This document shows positions 33,174 to 40,879 of a stretch of DNA of 64,000 nucleotides, one piece after another. The DNA is taken from the NCBI GenBank assembly GCA_947499125.1, contig CANMMP010000004.1:310001-374000 (forward strand). The letters are read 5' to 3'. The translations under genes and the position numbers were made by a program. Under the pieces are notes generated by a model. That model saw only the letters and a program-made list of their open reading frames with translations. It ran no database searches and was not told the origin of the DNA. The stretch comes from an uncultured Pontibacter sp. GTDB lineage: Bacteria > Bacteroidota > Bacteroidia > Cytophagales > Hymenobacteraceae. Numbering within the stretch: position 1 is the stretch's first letter; every line of letters begins with the position of its first letter.

Positions 33174-33316
33174 CTACCTCGAAAGCGTGAACATACCGTT
33201 ATTGACACTATGTGCGAAGGTATAAATTTGCAAATTCACTATTGGCAAAGTACCTGGCTGTCCGTTCCTCACTGCTTCCATTTGTTTAAATTTACTTCAG
33301 CTAATATAATACACTC

Positions 33317-33510
33317 CTACAAACAATCCAGCGGACTCGTAATTTTATCTAAAGCATGGCTTGTAACATGTGTGTAGATCTCACTAGTCCTGCTCGAGTT
33401 ATGGCCAAGCAGCTTTTGTATATACCGCAGATTGGTGCCCTGCTCCAGCAGGTGAGTGGCAAAAGAGTGCCGGAGGGTATGCGGAGTTGCCTTTGTTTTT
33501 ACACCTGCGA
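33317..33510 (-). pseudogene. Integron integrase (IntI-like) C-terminal remnant
   Basis: The last 65 or so codons of a tyrosine recombinase are preserved: [18 protein letters not shown], then [20 protein letters not shown] and a SPLD-x-L ending. This contains the box II His-x-x-Arg, the Leu-Gly-His motif and the catalytic Tyr (EIYTH). The SPLDxL tail is shared with IntI-type integrases such as IntI1. Box I and the rest of the protein are missing. Upstream of about codon AGVKTK the minus-strand frame turns into sequence antisense to a zinc-ribbon gene, so the protein is 5'-truncated and surely inactive. Confidence 0.75.
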
Positions 33511-33848
33511 GCGGACGAATTGATAAAAAGTATTGTTCGAACCAATGCAGGGCCACGGCAGGCAACAGGCGTAAAGAAGATGATAAGGGAGAACAGCTGT
33601 TGCGGGATATAAACAACCGGTTACGCCACAACCGCAAACTGCTGCGCCAGGCAAGCCCCGAAGGTAAGACGACTCTTAGAAAAACATCGCAACAGCAGGC
33701 AGGCTTCTATTTCAGGCATTTTACGCTCCTTTACCGTACAAAACAGGACAATACCTACTACTTTTGCTACGATTATGGCTACATGCTTTTAGAAGACGAA
33801 AAGGTGCTGGTGGTAAACTGGCAACCTTATATGGCCAATACCTTATAA
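33456..33848 (+). pseudogene. Zinc-ribbon protein with replaced 5' end
   Basis: From about residue 19 the protein reads [20 protein letters not shown], then [16 protein letters not shown] and YYFCYDYGYMLLEDEKVL. I recognise this as a small Bacteroidota family with an N-terminal C-x2-C...C-x3-C zinc finger. The first 18 codons come from DNA that is antisense to the integrase remnant, so the original first cysteine pair has been lost. The borrowed sequence (ECRRVCG) happens to supply two cysteines. Whether the hybrid folds is unknown; I place the junction at about 33505-33515. Confidence 0.6.
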
Positions 33849-33873
33849 AAAAAGCCCGCAACTAATTGCGGGC
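33847..33873 (-). terminator. Terminator of the App1-like gene
   Basis: GCCCGCAA (33854-33861) pairs with TTGCGGGC (33866-33873). The A run on its left gives a T tract on the minus strand. Confidence 0.8.
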
Positions 33874-33902
33874 CCCTGTATTATAGCTTACCTCTGAGCA
33901 CA

Positions 33903-35045
33903 TCAATCGTTTGCTTCATCTATTTCAACTTCTTTCTCTACTTCCTTCACTTCCTCCACATATATAAACCCGCAGTTAGCGGCGTGTTTGGCGGCTTCAT
34001 CTGTTTCTTTTACCAAGAGCATCTCTACGTCGCCACCGCCTTTCTTAAGTTCGTCGGCTAAGCTCACCACTTTGCGTGTATGCTTTTCTATGTTCACGTC
34101 GCGAATATAGATGGCCATTATCCGGCCTGGGTGGTTCTTTACCACTTCGCTGTAAATGGCTGCGTCTTGCTGGCCACTGTCGCCTATAAGTATAAAGTCC
34201 AACTCGGGATAGGTTATGAGTATATTCTCGATCTCTTTATACTTGTGGCTCATGTGGTCGGAGTGGCCCATCTTATCTTCGTCTATGCCAAAGTCGCGGA
34301 GCAGGAGCGGGCCTTCCGGTATCTCGTTCAGCTCCAGGAAATGATAGAGTAAATCGTAGTTGTTCCAGGGGCTGCTGCTCACGTAAAAGAATGGGTTGTT
34401 GCGCTTGCCATTACGGCCCAGCTGCAGCGACTTATAAAACTGCGACACCCCATGGAAAGGAATACGGGTATGCGCATTATTTAAAAGTACGTTACGGCCA
34501 CTCTCCAGCAGGCTGGTGGCACCGGTGCGCATAATGGTATCGTCTATATCCGAAATTACGCCATATTCGGCATCGGGTGGTGGAACCAGCACATAAGCAG
34601 TTTCTTTTATACCTGCCTTAAAATTACTTACAGGGGCATCAGTCAGCTCCAGTTCTATAGGGTGCCAAACGTCCTCCAGTTGCAGCGGGGTTTCAGGTTG
34701 AAGGTTCAGTACAAAGTAGCCCTCGGTATCTGTCGTAATTTCGTGCTGCTTGCCCTGCAGGGTAATTTGCATCCGTGCGCCTGGTATCTCGTCGCTCTCA
34801 AAACGGCGGTACATGTTCATCAGGTTCTCCCAGGTAGTGTCAGCTCCTTCCGATTGCCTGATGCCTTTATTTACCAGCACCCGGCCTTTTACATACAAGC
34901 GCTCGGGCGTACCATAGCTGCGGTAAACCATAATGTGCAGCGGGCGGTTAGGCCATAGTTTATCTTTTAGTTTAAAGGTGAGATGGTCTATTTTCTCTTC
35001 GGCTTTAAGTATAGAACTGGTTATGGTGTCTTTTACCTTTTTCAT
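33903..35045 (-). CDS. App1-like phosphatidate phosphatase domain protein (DUF2183)
   Basis: The HAD-type catalytic part carries YGVISDIDDTIMRTGATSL (nucleophile DxDxT), FFYVSSSPWNNYDLLYHFL and FILIGDSGQQDAAIY, matching the App1/DUF2183 family known from yeast phosphatidate phosphatase. An N-terminal beta-rich domain of about 150 residues precedes it (RPLHIMVYRSYGTPERLYVKG). No signal peptide is seen. The ORF track starts at 35093, but that codon lies inside the terminator hairpin of the upstream gene. The ATG at 35043-35045 (MKKVKDTITSSI) is the better start, giving 380 residues. The bacterial substrate is unproven. Confidence 0.82.
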   Translation of the reverse strand: MKKVKDTITSSILKAEEKIDHLTFKLKDKLWPNRPLHIMVYRSYGTPERLYVKGRVLVNKGIRQSEGADTTWENLMNMYRRFESDEIPGARMQITLQGKQHEITTDTEGYFVLNLQPETPLQLEDVWHPIELELTDAPVSNFKAGIKETAYVLVPPPDAEYGVISDIDDTIMRTGATSLLESGRNVLLNNAHTRIPFHGVSQFYKSLQLGRNGKRNNPFFYVSSSPWNNYDLLYHFLELNEIPEGPLLLRDFGIDEDKMGHSDHMSHKYKEIENILITYPELDFILIGDSGQQDAAIYSEVVKNHPGRIMAIYIRDVNIEKHTRKVVSLADELKKGGGDVEMLLVKETDEAAKHAANCGFIYVEEVKEVEKEVEIDEAND

Positions 35046-35066
35046 AGTTGTAGCGGAGTTTAGCAA

Positions 35067-35095
35067 AAATGCCTGCCGTTTTGGGGCAGGCATTT
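35067..35095 (-). terminator. Terminator of the upstream M48 gene
   Basis: AAATGCCTGCC (35067-35077) and GGCAGGCATTT (35085-35095) pair perfectly around GTTTTGG. It starts six bases after the M48 stop. Confidence 0.85.
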
Positions 35096-35101
35096 CTTAG
35101 T

Positions 35102-35920
35102 TTAATTTAAAGCATTTTTAAGTGCCGTAAAGTCGCTGTCAGGTCCGGAAGCAGTGCTGCATCCTTCTTCTTTCGCCTTGTCCTGTATGTTCTGGATGCG
35201 GTTATCCGGGTTAGGGTGTGTGCTCAGGAATTCTGGTGGCGTACCCTGTGCTGCTTCTTCATTCATTTTTATAAAGAAACCGGCAGCCCCATCGCAGGCA
35301 TAGTAATCTGTGCCGCCCAGATACTCTACAGAGTAGTTGTCAGCCTCGGTTTCGGCGTCGCGGCTAAACTTAAGTCCGGCCAGCGTGCCCGATAGTTGCC
35401 CGGCAATTTCGCGCAGAGCGCTTGGGTTATTACCCAGTGCTATCGATAATAAAAGGCTGATGCCATACTGGCGCTGCAATTGCTTAACGGAGTGGCGACG
35501 GTCGGCGTGTGCAATTTCGTGGGCAATAACACCGGCAAAATGGTCTTCGTCGTTCAGGTACTTAATCAGCCCGCTAAACACATAAATATGGCCGCCCGGT
35601 GTGGCGAAAGCGTTCAGTTGCTCGTCGTCGTTTATCAGCTTTACATCCCAGGCAAATTCCTGGCGGTATTGTACTTCACCGGAGTTAAGTACGCGGTTCA
35701 CGATGCGATCGAGGGCGGCATACGCCTGCGGGTTTGCGCTGCGCTCCACCAATTGGCCCTGCGCGCGGTAGGTAGAGTCTACCTGTGCCGAAACCTGCTG
35801 GCCAAGCTGCACATCATCTTCTATCGAAAAAAGTACTACGCCGTCGTCTCCGCAGCTACTAAGGGTAAATGCGCTGGCAGCTACCAGCGTAAAATGTGCT
35901 AAGGTCTTTTTAAAATTCAT
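35102..35920 (-). CDS. M48 family metalloprotease lipoprotein
   Basis: After a lipoprotein signal (LVAASAFTLSSCGDD, Cys about residue 23) the protein shows NAFATPGGHIYVFSGLIKYL, the zinc motif HEIAHADRRH, the third ligand region RDAETEADNYSVEYLGG, and THPNPDNRI. It is a paralogue of the protease at 27262-28071, with the same order of motifs. I moved the start from the ORF-track position (36013) to the ATG at 35918-35920, because MNFKKTLAHFT gives a proper signal peptide; length 272. It probably works at the outer membrane in protein quality control. Confidence 0.86.
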   Translation of the reverse strand: MNFKKTLAHFTLVAASAFTLSSCGDDGVVLFSIEDDVQLGQQVSAQVDSTYRAQGQLVERSANPQAYAALDRIVNRVLNSGEVQYRQEFAWDVKLINDDEQLNAFATPGGHIYVFSGLIKYLNDEDHFAGVIAHEIAHADRRHSVKQLQRQYGISLLLSIALGNNPSALREIAGQLSGTLAGLKFSRDAETEADNYSVEYLGGTDYYACDGAAGFFIKMNEEAAQGTPPEFLSTHPNPDNRIQNIQDKAKEEGCSTASGPDSDFTALKNALN

Positions 35921-36061
35921 AAATAACAGATTAGGTATATATAGTGCTACTGCACTACAAAGTCTGTGCCTGAAAACAGGTACATGTAGCACGTTTACGC
36001 ATTTGTTGGGCAAGCGGGTTGCAGTTTATACTTTAGAGTTGCTTTGCTATAGTGCAAAAAA

Positions 36062-36088
36062 AAAGCCCCTGACCATGTCAGGGGCTTT
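36062..36088 (-). terminator. Terminator of the M16 protease gene
   Basis: AAAGCCCCTGA and TCAGGGGCTTT pair around CCATG. An A run on the left gives a T tract on the minus strand. Confidence 0.85.
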
Positions 36089-36106
36089 CCAGTGTGTAGT
36101 ATTAGC

Positions 36107-38956
36107 TTATTTTACGGAAGAGGTACCAACCTGGTTTCCATCCATGTCAAGCTCTACAATTTCGTAGTTCAGCTTCTGAAGTTCCGGTAATACCGTCTTT
36201 TTGTCGCCTACTACTACAATGTGCATCTTGTCAGCTGGCAGGTGTTTCGCTGCCAGTGCGTCGATCTCTTTCTTCGAGATGTTGTTCAGTATCTGCGTCT
36301 GCTTGGCTACATAATCCTTTTTCAGGTCGTACTCCAGAATGCGACCCAGGAAGCCGGCTTTCTGACCAGGCGTTTCATACTTACGCGCATCCGACTGGCC
36401 GATAGAGTTCTTCATGAACTGCAGTTCAGCTTCAGTGATACCATTCTTTCTGAAATCTTCGATCTCTTTCATGAACTCTACAACAGAGGCTGCAGTAGCA
36501 TCGGCACGCACACCAGCTGAAGCTGTGAACGGACCCGGATACTTGCTGCCACCAAAGCCAGAACGGGCACCATACGTATACCCTTTGTCTTCGCGCAGGT
36601 TCAGGTTGATACGGCTGTTAAAGGCTCCGCCAAGGGCAAAGTTCATTAACGACGTTTTATAGTATTCGCCGGTGGCATCGTAAGGCATAGCTACATAACC
36701 GATACGGATCTCAGACTGTGCTGCACCCGGCTTATCTACCATGTAGATCTTCGTTTTAGCGATAGCCGGAGCTTTCGTCTCGGTTGGTATAGTTACGTTC
36801 TTCTTTTTCCACTTCTTCAGGAAGTCCAGTTTGCCCAGTATCTCTTTTTCTGAGATATCACCAACAATTACCAGGTCAGAAACAGAAGGAGAGTAGTTCG
36901 CATTATAGAACTTCTTCACATCATCGAGGGTAATGTTTGTTACCGATTCTGTTGTACCTGATGCAGGAACAGCCATGATGTGGTTGTCGCCATATAATAG
37001 TTTGCTGTATACACCGCTGGCAATTGCAGTAGGCTGCGTTGCCTGGTTAGCAATACCTTCCAGTTGCTGTTTCTTCAGGCGGTCAAAGTCCTCCTGCGTA
37101 AACTTAGGACGGAACATACGCTCTTCTAACAAAGCAAGTGTCTTGTCCAGGTTCTTTTTAAGCGACTGAACTACGATGTAGGTATCTTCTGTGCCTGATC
37201 CAACACGGATAGAGCTACCCAGTTTGTCCAGCTCGCTGCTGAACTGCTCTGAAGTATAGTTCTCTGTATCTTCGTTCAGCATAGAGGCTGTAAGCGATGC
37301 AATACCGGCTTTGTTCGGGTTAGCAGCAGATAATCTGTGGCCACCGGCTATAGTTAACTGCAGTGTTACAGTTGGTATCTCATCCGATTTCGTTCCGATC
37401 ACTTCCATGCCGTTCTTGAACTTGGCAGTGTAGTAATTTGGTACAGTTACGGCTGTTGCCTGGCCTGCAGTAGGGCGCTTCGTTCTATCGAAAGTATCAA
37501 CTGCTTTTGTATACTTCAGGTCGCCGTAGTTCTGTGGACTAGCTACCGACTTGCTGTTATCTACAGTATAGTTGTCCGCCTTGGCGATCATATCTGATTT
37601 GCCTTTAGGTACTACACTAAGTATAACTGAAGGCTGACCTTTGATGTACTCATTGTAAACGCGCATAACGTCTGCTTTGGTAACAGCGTTGATACGGCGC
37701 AGGGCTTCCTGAATATAGTTCGGGTTGTTCTCGAATGTTTCGAAAGCAGCTAACTGAGAAACTTTACCGCTTACGCTGGCCAGACGGTTGATCAGGCTTG
37801 ACTCGGCAGATGCCTTGTAACGCTGCAGGTCTTCGTCTGTAACGCCGCGTGTCTCGAACTCAGCAATTGATTGACGCACCATTTCTTCGGCGGTAGCCAG
37901 GTTAGTAGTAGGGAATACCACTACTGTTACGCCAAACTCACCGGCAAGCTCAGAAGTAGAGTTGTTAGCTGATGCCTGTAACGCTTTCTGCTCTTTTACC
38001 ATGTTCTTGTAGAAGATGGAGTTTCTACCCTGGCCAATTATCTCAGCCAGAACATCCAGTGCGGGCTCGTCTTTATGACCAGCTTCCGGAGTCGGGTAGG
38101 TCATGCGCAGCATCGGGAAACGAACGTTGTCTTCGTAAGAAATATAACGGTCTTTTTCCAGGTTAGCTACCATTGGCTTCATGTCGTCTACAGCAGGGCC
38201 GGCAGGTATAGCGCCAAAGTATTTCTCAACCAGTTTTACTACATCTGCAGGCTTCACGTCGCCACCAACTGTTACGGTCGCGTTGTTCGGGCCATACCAG
38301 CGCAGGAAGAAGTTCTTCAGGTCGTTTACGTTTACACGGTTAAGGTCTTCAATGTAACCTATAGTTGTCCAGGAATACGGGTGACCGAAAGGATACAGGT
38401 TCTGAGAAGTTTTCTCGTAAACCAGGCCATACGGACGGTTATCGTAGTTCTGGCCACGCTCGTTCTTTACAGTTTCGCGCTGAACTTCAAATTTCTTCTG
38501 GGTAACGGCATCCAGTAAAAAGCCCATGCGGTCTGCTTCCAGCCACAGCGCAGTTTCTAACTGGTTGCTTGGTACAGTTTCGAAATAATTCGTTCTGTCG
38601 CGGTTTGTCGTACCGTTCAGGGTTCCACCTGCATCCGATACGATCTTGAAGTGCTCCTCGTCGGCTACGTTATCCGAGCCCTGGAACATCATGTGTTCGA
38701 AAAAGTGTGCGAAACCAGACTTGCCTACCTCTTCTCGGGCCGAGCCTACGTGGTACGTAACATCTACGTGCACTACCGGGTCGGAGTGGTCTTCGTGAAC
38801 GATCAGGGTAAGTCCGTTGGACAGTTTATACTTCTCGTAAGGTATAACCAGCTCATCGCCTTTTTTGGTTACCTTCTCTACGAGTTTAGTTTGCGCATCG
38901 GCCGCGCTTATTACGCTCGCGGTCAGTACAATGCTCAAGCCAATTTTTTGTAGCAT
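36107..38956 (-). CDS. M16 family zinc metallopeptidase, two-domain, exported
   Basis: This 949-residue protein has a signal peptide (IVLTASVISAADAQ). The first M16 domain contains the inverted zinc motif HFFEHMMFQG (HxxEH, about residues 83-92), with the downstream Glu region TVKNERGQNYDNRPYG. A second M16 repeat starts near residue 500 (FKNGMEVIGTKSDEIPTVTL). Where HxxEH should be, the second repeat has AGIASLTASMLNEDT, so it is the inactive partner. Active-plus-inactive M16 pairs in one chain form a clamshell that degrades peptides. Location is probably periplasmic or surface. It is a single gene. Confidence 0.9.
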   Translation of the reverse strand: MLQKIGLSIVLTASVISAADAQTKLVEKVTKKGDELVIPYEKYKLSNGLTLIVHEDHSDPVVHVDVTYHVGSAREEVGKSGFAHFFEHMMFQGSDNVADEEHFKIVSDAGGTLNGTTNRDRTNYFETVPSNQLETALWLEADRMGFLLDAVTQKKFEVQRETVKNERGQNYDNRPYGLVYEKTSQNLYPFGHPYSWTTIGYIEDLNRVNVNDLKNFFLRWYGPNNATVTVGGDVKPADVVKLVEKYFGAIPAGPAVDDMKPMVANLEKDRYISYEDNVRFPMLRMTYPTPEAGHKDEPALDVLAEIIGQGRNSIFYKNMVKEQKALQASANNSTSELAGEFGVTVVVFPTTNLATAEEMVRQSIAEFETRGVTDEDLQRYKASAESSLINRLASVSGKVSQLAAFETFENNPNYIQEALRRINAVTKADVMRVYNEYIKGQPSVILSVVPKGKSDMIAKADNYTVDNSKSVASPQNYGDLKYTKAVDTFDRTKRPTAGQATAVTVPNYYTAKFKNGMEVIGTKSDEIPTVTLQLTIAGGHRLSAANPNKAGIASLTASMLNEDTENYTSEQFSSELDKLGSSIRVGSGTEDTYIVVQSLKKNLDKTLALLEERMFRPKFTQEDFDRLKKQQLEGIANQATQPTAIASGVYSKLLYGDNHIMAVPASGTTESVTNITLDDVKKFYNANYSPSVSDLVIVGDISEKEILGKLDFLKKWKKKNVTIPTETKAPAIAKTKIYMVDKPGAAQSEIRIGYVAMPYDATGEYYKTSLMNFALGGAFNSRINLNLREDKGYTYGARSGFGGSKYPGPFTASAGVRADATAASVVEFMKEIEDFRKNGITEAELQFMKNSIGQSDARKYETPGQKAGFLGRILEYDLKKDYVAKQTQILNNISKKEIDALAAKHLPADKMHIVVVGDKKTVLPELQKLNYEIVELDMDGNQVGTSSVK

Positions 38957-39037
38957 AAGATTAAGATTAGTTGTTTGTTCGTTTTAGACTAAAATAACTA
39001 CTTCAGGTTTAATTCCTTTCATTAAATATACTAACAC

Positions 39038-39445
39038 CTATTTTGTATCGACCAAAACCTGCCTGCTGAACATGATAGAAACCGTTAAGGTCAGCAGGGA
39101 GATAATGAGCATGCCGGTAGTTAGTAAAAAGGCCATGCCTGATGTTTGTGTAGCCGCCGAGTCGCCGCTTTGTTGCACCATATCCAGCAGCCTGATAAAA
39201 TAGGTACCTGCACGCCAGCCAAGTAATAAAGTAAGCAATGCCGCTTCTGCTGCTCCCAGCATAAATGCCCAGCGGTGTCCGCGGTTCAGGAAGTGACCCG
39301 CCGTGAGGGCTATAAATCCGCCTGCGCCCCCTGTTATAAGCGCGGTGTTGGCCTGCTCGCCGGCAATATCTACAGCCACAGCACCGCATCCGATCAGGAA
39401 AGCACCGTAAAAGGCATACAGGTATGATATGTTCTTATGCATCAT
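39038..39445 (-). CDS. Four-helix membrane protein, 135 aa
   Basis: The chain has four hydrophobic segments (ISYLYAFYGAFLIGCGAVAV, ALITGGAGGFIALTAGHFL, WAFMLGAAEAALLTLLLGW, AFLLTTGMLIISLLTLTVSI). Glycine-rich helix starts and the AGHFLNRGHRWAFMLG turn resemble the TMEM14-type small membrane proteins, though I cannot confirm this. The ORF at 39009-39389 overlaps in another frame and lacks such a pattern. It is a single gene divergent from topoisomerase IB. Confidence 0.65.
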   Translation of the reverse strand: MMHKNISYLYAFYGAFLIGCGAVAVDIAGEQANTALITGGAGGFIALTAGHFLNRGHRWAFMLGAAEAALLTLLLGWRAGTYFIRLLDMVQQSGDSAATQTSGMAFLLTTGMLIISLLTLTVSIMFSRQVLVDTK

Positions 39446-39568
39446 GGTTGGTAAGTATAAAGTTGTGCCTGCAAATTAACAGCTGAAAGTTAAAGTATAG
39501 CAAACTATAAGTATAAGCTACAACTTTTAGGTATAAGTATAGTATGATGTGCAGGTAATTTAAGATAA

Positions 39569-40633
39569 ATGGCAAAGAAAAACGATTTGAGCGAGCTGCA
39601 CGGCGATCATGCTATGTCGGCGGAGGAGGCAGGGTTGCGTTATACTTCGGATGAGAAACCGGGCTATGCACGCAAAAAAGCAGGGAAGGGATATCAGTAT
39701 CTTACTGCCAAAGGCGAACACATTACCGACGATAAAATACTTGACCGCATAAACAAATTAGTTATACCCCCCGCCTGGACCGAAGTATGGATATGCCCGA
39801 GTGCAAAGGGGCACCTGCAGGCAACTGGCCGCGATGCCAAAGGCCGCAAACAATACCTGTACCACCCCGAGTGGCAGCATGCCCGCAACAAAACGAAATT
39901 CGGCCGCATGCTGGCGTTTGGTAAGAACCTGCCTAAAATTCGTGAAAGTATTCAGAAAGACATACAGTCTAAAAAGCTGGACCGCCGGAAAGTGACCGCT
40001 TTGGTACTTTCTATTATGGACAATGCCCTTATCCGGATCGGAAACCGCCAGTATGCTAAATCAAACAACTCGTATGGGTTAACCACAATGCGCGACCGCC
40101 ATGTAAAAATCAACGGCAGCCAGGTAAAGTTTTCGTTCCGGGGCAAAAAAGGAGTGGAGCACGACATCGACCTGAAAGACAGAAGGCTGGCTAACCTGGT
40201 GAAGAAATGCAAGGATATACCGGGCTACGACCTGTTCCAGTATTACGATGAAGACGGGGAGCGGCAGGTGCTGGAATCGGGCGATGTGAATGCTTACCTG
40301 CGCGAAGTAACCGACCAGTCCTTTACAGCAAAAGATTTCCGGACCTGGGGCGGCTCGGTACGCATGGTGCAATGCCTCGAAAATGTAATTGACCGCAACC
40401 CCGACCTTGACAAGGAAAAGTATATTAAAGAAGCGGTAAAAGATGTTGCCAAAGGCTTAGGAAATACGCCCAGTGTGTGCAGCAAATACTACATTCATCC
40501 AGAAGTAGTTAATATGTTCCGAGAAGACAAACTGATGGACTACCTGCGTCGCCATGATGCCACCAAATCGAAAAACGCATACCTGTCTGGTACCGAAGAA
40601 CTCATGCTGAAAATGCTAAGAAAAAAGAACTAA
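39569..40633 (+). CDS. DNA topoisomerase IB
   Basis: This 354-residue protein has an N-terminal domain (LRYTSDEKPGYARKKAGKGY, VIPPAWTEVWICPSAKGHLQ and ATGRDAKGRKQYLYHPEW) and a catalytic domain with RIGNRQYAKSNNSYGLTTMR, KDFRTWGGSVRMVQCLENV and the active-site Tyr in SVCSKYYIHPEV near residue 315. This is the poxvirus/eukaryote-type enzyme found in a subset of bacteria, which nicks and reseals one strand through a 3'-phosphotyrosine. It relaxes supercoils without ATP. It is monocistronic. Confidence 0.93.
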   Translation: MAKKNDLSELHGDHAMSAEEAGLRYTSDEKPGYARKKAGKGYQYLTAKGEHITDDKILDRINKLVIPPAWTEVWICPSAKGHLQATGRDAKGRKQYLYHPEWQHARNKTKFGRMLAFGKNLPKIRESIQKDIQSKKLDRRKVTALVLSIMDNALIRIGNRQYAKSNNSYGLTTMRDRHVKINGSQVKFSFRGKKGVEHDIDLKDRRLANLVKKCKDIPGYDLFQYYDEDGERQVLESGDVNAYLREVTDQSFTAKDFRTWGGSVRMVQCLENVIDRNPDLDKEKYIKEAVKDVAKGLGNTPSVCSKYYIHPEVVNMFREDKLMDYLRRHDATKSKNAYLSGTEELMLKMLRKKN

Positions 40634-40720
40634 GATCTACAGGATGGAAGGATTTCAGAATTTTATACTTTGATCTGGAAAGTGCTAAGACTTTAGCTAT
40701 CTCAAGACGAGCCATTAGTT

Positions 40721-40788
40721 CCGTTTTTGGTGTTTTTACCAACAATCCTTTTGGGTGTTTATACTTGCTGGTGAAAACACGCAGCAAG
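40721..40788. repeat. Paired palindromes, copy C (reverse orientation)
   Basis: CTTGCTG-GTGAAAACACG-CAGCAAG (40764-40788) and, 15 bp away, GGTGTTTTTACCAACAATCC (40729-40748). It is the reverse-oriented counterpart of copy B in the manganese operon. It lies between topIB and the convergent lipoprotein gene. Confidence 0.65.
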
Positions 40789-40839
40789 GGAGCTGTAAGT
40801 TGTTATTATTTCTAATAGTGTAGTTTGAGTTTTATAGAT

Positions 40840-40877
40840 CCTTAAATCCTAAAATCCTCTAATCTTAAAAATCTTAG
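40840..40877. repeat. Degenerate ATCCTAAA-type repeat beside a stop codon
   Basis: Near-tandem words CCTTAAATCC, TAAAATCCTC and AATCTTAAAAATCTTAG precede the minus-strand stop codon at 40880-40882. The 17-mer AATCTTAAAAATCTTAG is also at 9662-9678, where it overlaps another minus-strand stop codon. Confidence 0.5.
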
Positions 40878-40879
40878 TC

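Noticed and set aside
33456-33510. First 18 codons of the zinc-ribbon ORF as a native N-terminus
   Set aside because: They are exactly antisense to conserved integrase residues ([15 protein letters not shown]), so they come from the integrase remnant.
35045-35093. Upstream start of the App1-like gene (MPAPKRQAFLLN...)
   Set aside because: The start codon lies inside a perfect terminator hairpin of the M48 gene, and the extra residues do not look like a protein N-terminus.
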